A DNA stretch of 5,130 bases from Lentisphaerota bacterium (GTDB lineage Bacteria; Verrucomicrobiota; Kiritimatiellia; RFP12; UBA1067). Numbering within the stretch: the stretch's first letter is position 1; each line of letters begins with the position of its first letter. The stretch is from contig JALHET010000173.1 in NCBI GenBank assembly GCA_022839525.1, forward strand, positions 1 through 5,130. The letters are read 5' to 3'. A program made the translations under genes and the position numbers. Below are positions 1 through 5,130 of this stretch, in pieces. The notes under the pieces were generated by a model. The model was not told where the DNA came from. It did not search any database and worked only from the letters and a program-made list of their open reading frames with translations.

Positions 1-789
1 GGGCTTGACATCCTTGAAGCCATGATAGTACCAATTGGACTGCAGCACGCTGCGTGGCATCCGCTTCAGGAACTCATCCTTATGTCCCCAAATGTAGTCG
101 GACCATATCCACGGGCGCACGCCTTTATCCTCAACCTGCTTCACAAACCACAGGAAATCGTGCCACCAGAGATCGCCCTGGCGGATGACGCACATGCGGT
201 AGCGGGCGGGGCCTTGGTGCCTGGCGGTCTCCTCGTCGTAGCCGAGATGGAAATAGCGGGGCGTGCCGAAAATCTCAATCGTGTCGCGGATGATGTCGGA
301 ACACACCTGATAGTATGTCTGCGTCGACAGCATCCGTTGATAATCCTTGAGCCAACTGTCGTGCGCCGCTGAAAAATTGAGTTTCGGAATGACCTCAAGC
401 CCCATCGCCTCCAGACGCTTTTTCTCCGCCTGCATGTTCTCCGGCTCCCACGACCCCTTCACCGCGAGTTCGGGATGGCTCGGGAATTTCATGAATTCAC
501 CGAGGTCGAGAATGACGGTGTTGATGCCGGCCTTGGGCAGCATCGGCGACACCTCTTTCCATAGCCCCTCGTCAAAACGGACATAATCCGCCATACACCG
601 CGTCAGGTAATGCGGCTTCGCGTCCTTGGGCGCTTCGGCGAGCGGCGTATCGTACCAGTTATTGAACCCGAAGTGCACGAGGAACGCCCACATCGTGCCC
701 TTATTCGCGGGCGGCGCCGCAAATGCCGGATTGATCGCCGTCGTGGCTGCGGCACCAGCAAGTGTTCCGATAAATTCTCTTCTGTTCAT
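1..789 (-). CDS. Tat-exported GH20-like glycoside hydrolase (3' end outside window)
   Basis: The frame is open from the ATG at 789 to the window edge, giving 263 residues with the C-terminus missing. The N-terminus is a twin-arginine signal: NRREFIG at residues 2-8, a short Ala/Thr-rich hydrophobic stretch, and a likely cleavage after PAFA near residue 24. A TIM-barrel-like catalytic region follows almost at once, without the extra N-terminal domain of classical GH20 enzymes. PKLNFSAAHD (135-144) resembles the GH20 strand that ends in an active-site His. HLGYDEE (181-187) matches the GH20 H-x-G-x-D-E motif, where D185 would polarise the substrate acetamido group and E186 would be the acid/base. 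The Trp-rich RPWIWSDYIW (225-234) suits a sugar subsite. From memory, close relatives are annotated as 'Tat pathway signal protein' in PVC bacteria and Bacteroidota. Removal of a HexNAc-type sugar in the periplasm or outside the cell is inferred; substrate is unknown. The start is supported by AAGGA (797-801) seven nt upstream. The gene is 367 nt downstream of the sialidase-like gene, with its own promoter candidate. Confidence 0.85.
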   Translation of the reverse strand, partial: MNRREFIGTLAGAAATTAINPAFAAPPANKGTMWAFLVHFGFNNWYDTPLAEAPKDAKPHYLTRCMADYVRFDEGLWKEVSPMLPKAGINTVILDLGEFMKFPSHPELAVKGSWEPENMQAEKKRLEAMGLEVIPKLNFSAAHDSWLKDYQRMLSTQTYYQVCSDIIRDTIEIFGTPRYFHLGYDEETARHQGPARYRMCVIRQGDLWWHDFLWFVKQVEDKGVRPWIWSDYIWGHKDEFLKRMPRSVLQSNWYYHGFKDVKP

Positions 790-841
790 GCTCCTATCCT
801 TTCTTAAGCGTCCCTGTATCGTACAACACTCCGCCACACAA

Positions 842-881
842 AGCCAACCGATTCCGAATCGAATCCGCAGCTTTTTGGGCT
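842..881 (-). promoter_or_regulatory. Candidate structured leader / operator-like inverted repeat
   Basis: In the presumed leader RNA of the GH20-like gene, AGCCCAA (plus-strand 875-881) can pair with TTGGCT (plus-strand 842-847), leaving one C bulged. Inside it sits a perfect 13-bp inverted repeat, CGATTCCGAATCG (849-861), with a single central base. As RNA the inner part could fold instead as a 5-bp GATTC/GAATC stem (850-854 with 861-865). The one-base centre suits a protein-binding DNA palindrome better than an RNA hairpin. It lies between the promoter candidate and the ribosome binding site. Function is unknown and chance is possible. Confidence 0.3.
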
Positions 882-909
882 GAACGAACACTCATAACAA
901 TAGGAATAC

Positions 910-915
910 ATTATA
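910..915 (-). promoter_or_regulatory. Candidate -10 element for the GH20-like gene
   Basis: The minus strand reads a perfect TATAAT here, inside a locally AT-rich stretch about 120 nt upstream of the ATG at 789. I found no good TTGACA-like -35 box 16-18 nt upstream, so the call rests on the -10 hexamer, its position and the need for a separate start after a long gap. If used, transcription would begin near 902 and give a leader of about 110 nt. Confidence 0.4.
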
Positions 916-971
916 GAAGTGCCGAACCTTATTGGGGTTGACACGGACACGAAATATGGAGGATGGGGTAA

Positions 972-1006
972 GGCGCGCGGAGCGCCGGGAAGAGAGAATC
1001 TCCCCG
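972..1006 (-). terminator. Two abutting GC-rich hairpins, possible transcript end
   Basis: On the minus strand, CGGGGAGA and TCTTCCCG pair around a TTCTC loop (986-1006). The 8-bp stem includes one G-U pair that would be an A-C mismatch on the plus strand, so the minus-strand RNA is the better folder. Directly after it, GGCGC and GCGCC pair around a TCCGC loop (972-986); the two stems compete for base 986. They begin about 150 nt past the sialidase-like stop and end 56 nt before the TATAAT hexamer. No U-tract follows, so this is not a standard intrinsic terminator. An mRNA 3'-end stabiliser or a dispersed repeat is equally possible. Confidence 0.35.
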
Positions 1007-1156
1007 CGAGCCACACCGCTTGAACGTTTAAAAATTCCTAAATTCCAAGGTGCCCCGATCCCGGTTTCGATACCGTGCCAATGCATGAATGAACCGCTGC
1101 ACTCACTCAATTCCCGTACCTTCGTGTGAGAAAAACCGATTACTTTCCGTACACCC

Positions 1157-2350
1157 TCAGTCGTTGAAAAAGCCATTGAAAACGGCATCCGGCATATCGC
1201 TCGGAGACGGAACGGGGGTCGGTGTCGGCGCATAAAGCCACGAGACAGGCACGCGCGTGACACGCGAATGACCGAGGAGGGACATCGCGCAGTAGCCGAG
1301 CAGCACGGCATCCTGCGCCGGATGGATCGCAATATAGCAGTACCAGCCTTGTGGGTTTCCTTCCAGAACTTTGATGTTCTGCCATGTCTTGCCGTCATCT
1401 TTAGAAATCGCCGTGCTCAGCGGCACGCGCCTGTTTTTCAGGCTGTCCGGAATGGCGGCGTGATCGTTCCAGACCAGTAACAAATCGCCGGTCGAGGGCA
1501 GGCGTTTGATCGAGGCGGGAGAGACGGGAGATTTGATTTCCGATGCCGCCGGCGCACTCCACGTGTCGCCGCCGTCGGAGGACCAGGCGAGATACTGGCA
1601 GCCGCCGCTAGCACGGATAAACATCATCACACGACCGTCCTTCAGTTCCACCACGCCCGGCTCCTGCGTGGTGATACGCTCGCCAGCGGCGTCATAGCCC
1701 TTTTGCACAGTCTTGCTGCGCCGCCACGTCTTGCCGTTGTCGTCGGACAGGTAACACATGAGCGTTCCCTTCATATCAAAATCGGGCTCGCCCGGCAGCC
1801 TGTGCAGGCAGACCGGCAGAACCAACCGTCCGCTTTTGAGCTGAACCGCACGGTCGTTGTTCAACACATAATAGCCCACCTGATCCGTGATGCACGTCAC
1901 CGGCGCACCCCAAGTCTCGCCCTCGTCTCGCGAGAGCCGCATCACCGGGCGGCAGTCCTGCAAACTATTCTTGAGCAGGTAAAAGAGTGCTATCTCCCCG
2001 CTCTGCAGGCGCAGCAGACTCACGGACATGACATTCATGCCGCCCTCGTTCGGCACGACAATCCTGTCCTCTTGCGTCCATGTCCGGCCGCCGTCGGACG
2101 AATAGCGTCCTGCCAAGTGCGCCGGGTCATGATCCCTGCCCCTGCCCGCCGTATAGTGCGAGTACACGAAGAGGATACGCCCGTCCTTGAGCGTGACGAA
2201 CGCCCCCTCGCTGTTGCGCGGATTATTCGCGCCGGGCGGCAGTTCCAACATACGCACCGGAACGTCCTGCGCACGCACACCGACGGCGACCAACAATGCG
2301 GCGGCCAGCCCCACCTGCGCCAGATTCATCACGCACTTACTCTTTTTCAT
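1157..2350 (-). CDS. Secreted sialidase-like BNR/Asp-box protein (GH33-type fold)
   Basis: A complete 397-residue protein with a Sec signal (KK n-region, LAAALLVAVGV core, likely cut after VRA at residue 27). Five Asp-boxes (S-x-D-x-G-x-T-W) start at residues 84, 140, 202, 257 and 316, the hallmark of the six-bladed sialidase propeller. Catalytic candidates: R45 (NPRNSEG), R246 (MFIRASGG) and R307 or R308 (NRRVPL, just before the last Asp-box) as the carboxylate-binding Arg triad; E230 (TQEPGVVEL) 16 residues before R246; Y337 (GWYCYI) as nucleophile; D73 or D75 (GRDHD) as acid. The E-to-R spacing matches what I recall for characterised GH33 enzymes. Expected role is removal of terminal sialic or related acidic sugars outside the cytoplasm; substrate is unproven. 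The tail (374-386) is Pro-rich (TPTPVPSPS), with no appended domain in any frame. GGGAG (2360-2364) lies 9 nt upstream, favouring this ATG over Met8. It follows the propeller gene by 32 nt, probably in one operon. Confidence 0.85.
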   Translation of the reverse strand: MKKSKCVMNLAQVGLAAALLVAVGVRAQDVPVRMLELPPGANNPRNSEGAFVTLKDGRILFVYSHYTAGRGRDHDPAHLAGRYSSDGGRTWTQEDRIVVPNEGGMNVMSVSLLRLQSGEIALFYLLKNSLQDCRPVMRLSRDEGETWGAPVTCITDQVGYYVLNNDRAVQLKSGRLVLPVCLHRLPGEPDFDMKGTLMCYLSDDNGKTWRRSKTVQKGYDAAGERITTQEPGVVELKDGRVMMFIRASGGCQYLAWSSDGGDTWSAPAASEIKSPVSPASIKRLPSTGDLLLVWNDHAAIPDSLKNRRVPLSTAISKDDGKTWQNIKVLEGNPQGWYCYIAIHPAQDAVLLGYCAMSLLGHSRVTRVPVSWLYAPTPTPVPSPSDMPDAVFNGFFND

Positions 2351-2382
2351 TTTCGTTTTCTCCCGGATCGCAGGCTACGGGT

Positions 2383-3975
2383 TTACCTGAACCTGAACGC
2401 ATAAAGATCGGCGTCGGACATCTCGAACTCGAGCGTCACCGGCTTGCCCGCGAACGAGGCGAGTTCGTCCTTTTCGAAGTCGACCGGGCGGTCGACCTGG
2501 TCGCCAAAGAGTTCGATGGATTTGAGCATACGTCCGTCCTCGCCGCGCACGGTCACAAACATCCGCCCGCGCGCAGAGGTCGAAAAGTTGATGAGAAGTT
2601 CCTTGCCTGTAAAGACGAGCGGTTTCGTCACGACCTTCGCGCCTCTGTACGGTGCCTGGCGTGAAACGAAGCCGTCTTGACGGATCGTATAGCGCTTCAA
2701 TATCTCCGCCTCACCCATCCAGTGGCCCTCGTAGAAATACATCGAGTACTTGTCTTGGGCGCCTTCGGGTTCCGCCGTCGGGACGAGCAACCCCGCAGCC
2801 GGATAACAGTCGCCGTACACCCAGTTCCAGCGGTTCTGCGGGCCAGGACGGAAAAACGCCTCATCGTCACGCTGGAAGGTCTTGCCGTCACGCGTCATCA
2901 TAAAGACGGTATCCGAAAGCGTAAGCCCGTAGCGCACGTGCCGCTTCATGCGCTCTTTGCGTTCCGCCAAGCCCGGCAGACGGTCGTAGTTCGGTGTCCA
3001 CGCCTTGCGTTCCACGTAGCGCGAGGGGAATCCAACCCAGATCTTGTCGTTTCTGGGGTAGGGCTGGACAACATTCGTATAAAGCGCATAGTCCTCCGCA
3101 TCGGGACCGAAGTCGATAAGCTTCGGCTTCGTCCAGATCTTGCCGTCGTCGCTCGTCGTCACCATGATGTCACGGACACTCAGGTCGCCGTTGCGATCGG
3201 TCTCGACTCTGTGATAGCCGCGGCAATAGCAGTAATAACGTTTCTCGTACTTGTTCCAGATAACAATGTTGAGCGTGTCAAACGCGCCATCCGCCGTGAT
3301 GCCGCGGTTGAACTTGAAGTGGAAGGGATCCGGCGAGCTGAAGATCACGAGCCCCCGGATAAACGGCAGGTTGTCGCGTTTGACGCCGTCGTCGATCTTC
3401 GAGCGGCGATGGCGCTTCATGCCATAGGGGAGCGGCTTGTCTTCCGGCCACTTGCACTCATAGGACGTGATGCCCTTGTAAAGCTCGTCCTTCGGACAGT
3501 CGGGGTTCGGATCCTTGAAGACGTAGAAGTTGTCGAGCGCGCCGTGGATCGTCTTGTCGATGACGATGTTGTTCTCTTTCGAGCCGTTGAATTCGCAGAG
3601 TCCGAGCTTCGGTTTCGTCCAGTGGATGCCGTCCTTCGACTCGGCGTAGCAGATGCGCACACCGCTCGGCTTGAACGGATAGGGCTGTTTGCGATAGGCG
3701 CCGATCGAAAAACCGTTGTAGTACATGCGATAGATATCGCCGTCCTTGAAGATGCAGTGATAGTTACAACCGTCCCCTTCCCACGGCAGGTCGTGCTTGA
3801 TCACGTCACCCGCGTATTCCGGGCGGTGCAGGACGCGCGCGGCCGTCGTCTGCGCTGTGTCTACGATATAGTCGTCCCATAGAACCTGCAGGTCGCTTCC
3901 GACATCAACCGCTGCTGCGAATGCCATACCCGACACAAAGCTCAGAGCCGCGCCCAAAATCAGCGTCTTTTTCAT
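2383..3975 (-). CDS. Secreted five-bladed-propeller protein, GH32/GH43/GH117-like, activity unknown
   Basis: A complete 530-residue protein with a Sec signal (MKKTLILG, cut likely after AFA at residue 20). The mature start reads QVLWDDYIVD (30-39), and the Asp pair D34/D35 is placed where propeller glycosidases of the GH32/43/62/68/117 type carry their first catalytic Asp. Blade-like repeats follow: SKDGIHWTKPKL (113-124), FKDPNPDC (153-160), SSPDPFHFKF (213-222), TSDDGKIWTKPKL (274-286) and TRDGKTFQR (361-369). D155 in FKDPNP is another catalytic candidate. From about residue 450 a C-terminal beta-sandwich-like domain runs to the end, closing with DADLYAFRFR. Nine cysteines (70, 74, 109, 127, 160, 174, 249, 251, 390) are many for an exported protein. 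Similar proteins are common in PVC genomes, usually annotated hypothetical or 'glycosyl hydrolase-like'; I know of no assigned substrate. AGGAAG (3989-3994) is 13 nt upstream of the ATG, a longish spacing. It lies 74 nt after the passenger-like gene and 32 nt before the sialidase-like gene. Confidence 0.8.
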   Translation of the reverse strand: MKKTLILGAALSFVSGMAFAAAVDVGSDLQVLWDDYIVDTAQTTAARVLHRPEYAGDVIKHDLPWEGDGCNYHCIFKDGDIYRMYYNGFSIGAYRKQPYPFKPSGVRICYAESKDGIHWTKPKLGLCEFNGSKENNIVIDKTIHGALDNFYVFKDPNPDCPKDELYKGITSYECKWPEDKPLPYGMKRHRRSKIDDGVKRDNLPFIRGLVIFSSPDPFHFKFNRGITADGAFDTLNIVIWNKYEKRYYCYCRGYHRVETDRNGDLSVRDIMVTTSDDGKIWTKPKLIDFGPDAEDYALYTNVVQPYPRNDKIWVGFPSRYVERKAWTPNYDRLPGLAERKERMKRHVRYGLTLSDTVFMMTRDGKTFQRDDEAFFRPGPQNRWNWVYGDCYPAAGLLVPTAEPEGAQDKYSMYFYEGHWMGEAEILKRYTIRQDGFVSRQAPYRGAKVVTKPLVFTGKELLINFSTSARGRMFVTVRGEDGRMLKSIELFGDQVDRPVDFEKDELASFAGKPVTLEFEMSDADLYAFRFR

Positions 3976-4003
3976 ATTTATCAGAATTCTTCCTTTCCGG
4001 TTC

Positions 4004-4033
4004 TTTATAAACCGACAATCACAATAAAACCAA
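4004..4033 (-). promoter_or_regulatory. Weak promoter candidate upstream of the propeller gene
   Basis: In the 74-nt gap between the passenger-like and propeller genes, the minus strand reads TATAAA (4004-4009) preceded by TTGGTT (4028-4033) with an 18-nt spacer. The -10 is five of six to consensus and the -35 only three of six. The gap is noticeably AT-richer than the flanking genes. The hexamer sits just upstream of the Shine-Dalgarno site, so the leader would be short, about 20-25 nt. Read-through from the upstream gene is an equally good explanation. Confidence 0.25.
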
Positions 4034-4049
4034 GTTGTTTTCGTCCACG

Positions 4050-5130
4050 CTAGCGAACAACGAACAAAGTCCCCACTTTGCCCACCTGTAACTTACCACC
4101 CCCGGAGACGAGGTCGGGACGCTTGGTTGCGGTGTAGATGCCGTCGCCCTGCAACACGCCGTCCACATAGAGGCTCATGACCTGTTGTTCGACACCTGAA
4201 GCGATTTCGATTTTTCCGGAATTGTCTAGGTTGAGGCGCGCATACTTGTCTAAGGTCTTGGGGTTCGCGATCACGATTTTGGCGGAGGCGCCGTTCACCG
4301 TCACATTTGTCGCGCCGCGCCACGAGCCGGTCGAGGTGAACGCGACCGTACCGTTCACGACCTCAAGCTCGCCCTCGGCCATCACGGGCGACGCGAACGT
4401 GGTCGTATACGCGCCAGCGATGGAAACATCCAGTTTGCCGCCGATCGTCCCGTCCTGCTGCCAGTCTGCGATCTGGTTGAGATAGAGCTTTGCAGCCTTC
4501 GCGGACGAGTTCGTGACCGCCGGCGGTGTTTGCCCCGCCGTCGGAATCATCTTAAGCATGCCAACACGCTGCTGTGTGCCGCAGAGGTCGAAGGTTGAAC
4601 TGTGGCCCCAATAGAGCGGCATCTCGGTCTTGTCGAACGCCCAGTCAACCGTCGTCACGAGATCGGCTGTGTTCCACTGCTCATTAAGATTCGGCGAACC
4701 CAGCGATGCGAAATTGTTGCTGGCCACCGCGAAGACAACCTGGCCGTATTGCCCGTATTTGTTGGTGCTTCCCTCGCTGGCGCGCATAAAGTGGGTGGCC
4801 ACCCACGGCTGATTACTGATGACAAGCGTCGAGCGCCCTTCGGTTGTAGTCTTGCCCGTGAGGTGGATCTGGGTGTCGCTTTTGCCGGTGAGGCCGCCGC
4901 ACAACATCATCATCAAGTTGTCATGGACCATGATCCGGATGTCGCCGACGTAGGAAATGGGGCCGAGATACGTCGCATTCCCAATCCATGTTCTGAACCT
5001 GTAGCCAGTTTCAGTCGTCGTGAAATCGATCGGCGTGGAGACAACCGCAGGATACGCGTTTAGCGATTGCGCGATGAGCAATCCGCTCGCGACCTCGATG
5101 CGGGCGTGCTTGCCTACCGGCTCGGTACCG
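4050..5130 (-). CDS. Exported beta-strand-repeat surface protein, passenger/autotransporter-like (5' end outside window)
   Basis: The frame is open from the window edge to the TAG at 4050-4052, giving 359 visible residues. A TTG at 5079-5081 could be taken as a start, but the 16 codons upstream are open and protein-like (including KHARIEVASG), so this is the 3' part of a longer gene. The sequence is rich in Gly, Thr, Asn, Val and Ala with short beta-strands. FDLCGTQQRVGML (visible 180-192) followed by AVTNSSAKAAKLYLN resembles the 'LDLNG..QTVG.L...VTNSS' pattern of autotransporter-associated beta-strand repeats. GELEVVNGTVAF (253-264), then NVTVNGASAKIVIA and SGKIEIASGVEQQV, continue a beta-helix pattern to the end. 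SLYVDGVLQGDGIYTA (319-334) and GGGKLQVGKVGTLFVVR (343-359) resemble C-termini common in Kiritimatiellota/Verrucomicrobiota surface proteins. No autotransporter barrel, LPXTG or PEP-CTERM signal is present. A surface or adhesin-like role is inferred; no catalytic motif is visible and the secretion signal is off-window. Confidence 0.75.
   Translation of the reverse strand, partial: GTEPVGKHARIEVASGLLIAQSLNAYPAVVSTPIDFTTTETGYRFRTWIGNATYLGPISYVGDIRIMVHDNLMMMLCGGLTGKSDTQIHLTGKTTTEGRSTLVISNQPWVATHFMRASEGSTNKYGQYGQVVFAVASNNFASLGSPNLNEQWNTADLVTTVDWAFDKTEMPLYWGHSSTFDLCGTQQRVGMLKMIPTAGQTPPAVTNSSAKAAKLYLNQIADWQQDGTIGGKLDVSIAGAYTTTFASPVMAEGELEVVNGTVAFTSTGSWRGATNVTVNGASAKIVIANPKTLDKYARLNLDNSGKIEIASGVEQQVMSLYVDGVLQGDGIYTATKRPDLVSGGGKLQVGKVGTLFVVR

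Larger units (their letters stand above)
790..1156. other. Intergenic region between sialidase-like and GH20-like genes
   Basis: This 367-nt gap has no convincing gene; frames through it give low-complexity translations with no family resemblance and no placed ribosome binding site. Reading along the minus strand from the sialidase-like stop, it holds: a T5 run without a stem (1131-1135), an imperfect 14-bp palindrome (1062-1075), an AT-rich patch with a doubled AAATTCC (1032-1038 and 1040-1046), two abutting GC-rich hairpins (972-1006), a TATAAT hexamer (910-915), and a foldable leader (842-881) before the Shine-Dalgarno site of the GH20-like gene. The order fits the end of one transcription unit followed by the start of another. 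No canonical stem plus U-tract terminator was found. Confidence 0.75.

Noticed and set aside
936..941. A perfect TTGACA on the plus strand, a possible -35 box
   Set aside because: No -10-like hexamer follows at 16-18 nt, and no plus-strand gene lies downstream.
804..1016. A 70-codon minus-strand frame in the gap before the GH20-like gene
   Set aside because: It runs across the TATAAT candidate and the hairpins, ends at the Shine-Dalgarno region, and its Pro/Ser/Arg-rich translation has no family resemblance.
1131..1135. T5 run on the minus strand 22 nt past the sialidase-like stop, as a terminator
   Set aside because: No stable stem immediately precedes it on the minus strand, so it lacks the structure of an intrinsic terminator.
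1157..1240. Possible frameshift truncating a C-terminal domain after the Pro-rich tail of the sialidase-like protein
   Set aside because: I read the other minus-strand frames past the stop and found no continuation resembling a domain, so the tail appears to be the natural end.
1703..2404. A 233-codon open frame on the plus strand, antisense to the sialidase-like gene
   Set aside because: It overlaps all but the end of a gene with five Asp-boxes and a signal peptide; its translation is His/Arg-rich and matches no family I recognise.
2677..3882. A 401-codon open frame on the plus strand, antisense to the propeller gene
   Set aside because: The minus-strand protein has a signal peptide, blade motifs and a C-terminal domain. 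The plus-strand translation is rich in Arg, Val, Asp and Ala without recognisable domains, as expected for the shadow of a GC-rich gene. No ribosome binding site was noted.
4024..4044. AAAACCAAGTTGTTTT-like symmetry in the gap after the passenger-like gene, as a terminator
   Set aside because: The arms meet with almost no loop and need a bulge. The stem would be A-T rich and unstable, so no terminator is called.

Overview
This window is part of a secreted glycan-degradation locus. All four genes lie on the minus strand, so transcription runs from position 5130 towards position 1. In that order they are: (i) the 3' portion of a large exported beta-strand/beta-helix 'passenger-like' surface protein (4050-5130, open at the window edge); (ii) a 530-residue Sec-exported five-bladed-propeller protein of the GH32/GH43/GH117-like superfamily with unassigned activity (2383-3975); (iii) a 397-residue Sec-exported sialidase-like protein with five Asp-boxes (1157-2350); and (iv) the first 263 residues of a Tat-exported GH20-like TIM-barrel protein (1-789, open at the window edge). 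There is no tRNA, rRNA, CRISPR array or recognisable mobile element.

Organism: coding sequence is GC-rich by eye, with somewhat more AT-rich patches between genes. Three traits together are most familiar from the PVC superphylum: a GH20-like barrel behind a twin-arginine signal, a 'WDDY' propeller next to a BNR/Asp-box protein, and passenger-type beta-strand repeats without a visible autotransporter barrel. Within that group, Kiritimatiellota (gut or sediment types) or another Verrucomicrobiota/Lentisphaerota/Planctomycetota lineage seems most likely. This is inferred from protein style, not from a phylogenetic marker.

Transcription layout: the propeller and sialidase-like genes are only 32 nt apart and are probably one operon. 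The passenger-like gene ends 74 nt upstream of the propeller gene, a gap with a weak promoter candidate. The sialidase-like and GH20-like genes are separated by a 367-nt gap (790-1156). That gap holds two abutting GC-rich hairpins, a perfect TATAAT hexamer and a foldable leader before a good Shine-Dalgarno site, so the GH20-like gene is probably its own transcription unit.

Working model (inference): the cell exports a set of enzymes that trim a complex glycan. The sialidase-like protein would remove a terminal acidic sugar, the GH20-like protein would act on a HexNAc-type unit, and the propeller on an unknown linkage, with a surface repeat protein nearby. No SusC/SusD pair, regulator or transporter is visible. 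I found no clearly new system. The best leads are the propeller of unassigned activity, the variant GH20 active-site motif, the near-complete sialidase active-site constellation on an atypical scaffold, and the structured gap between the sialidase-like and GH20-like genes.
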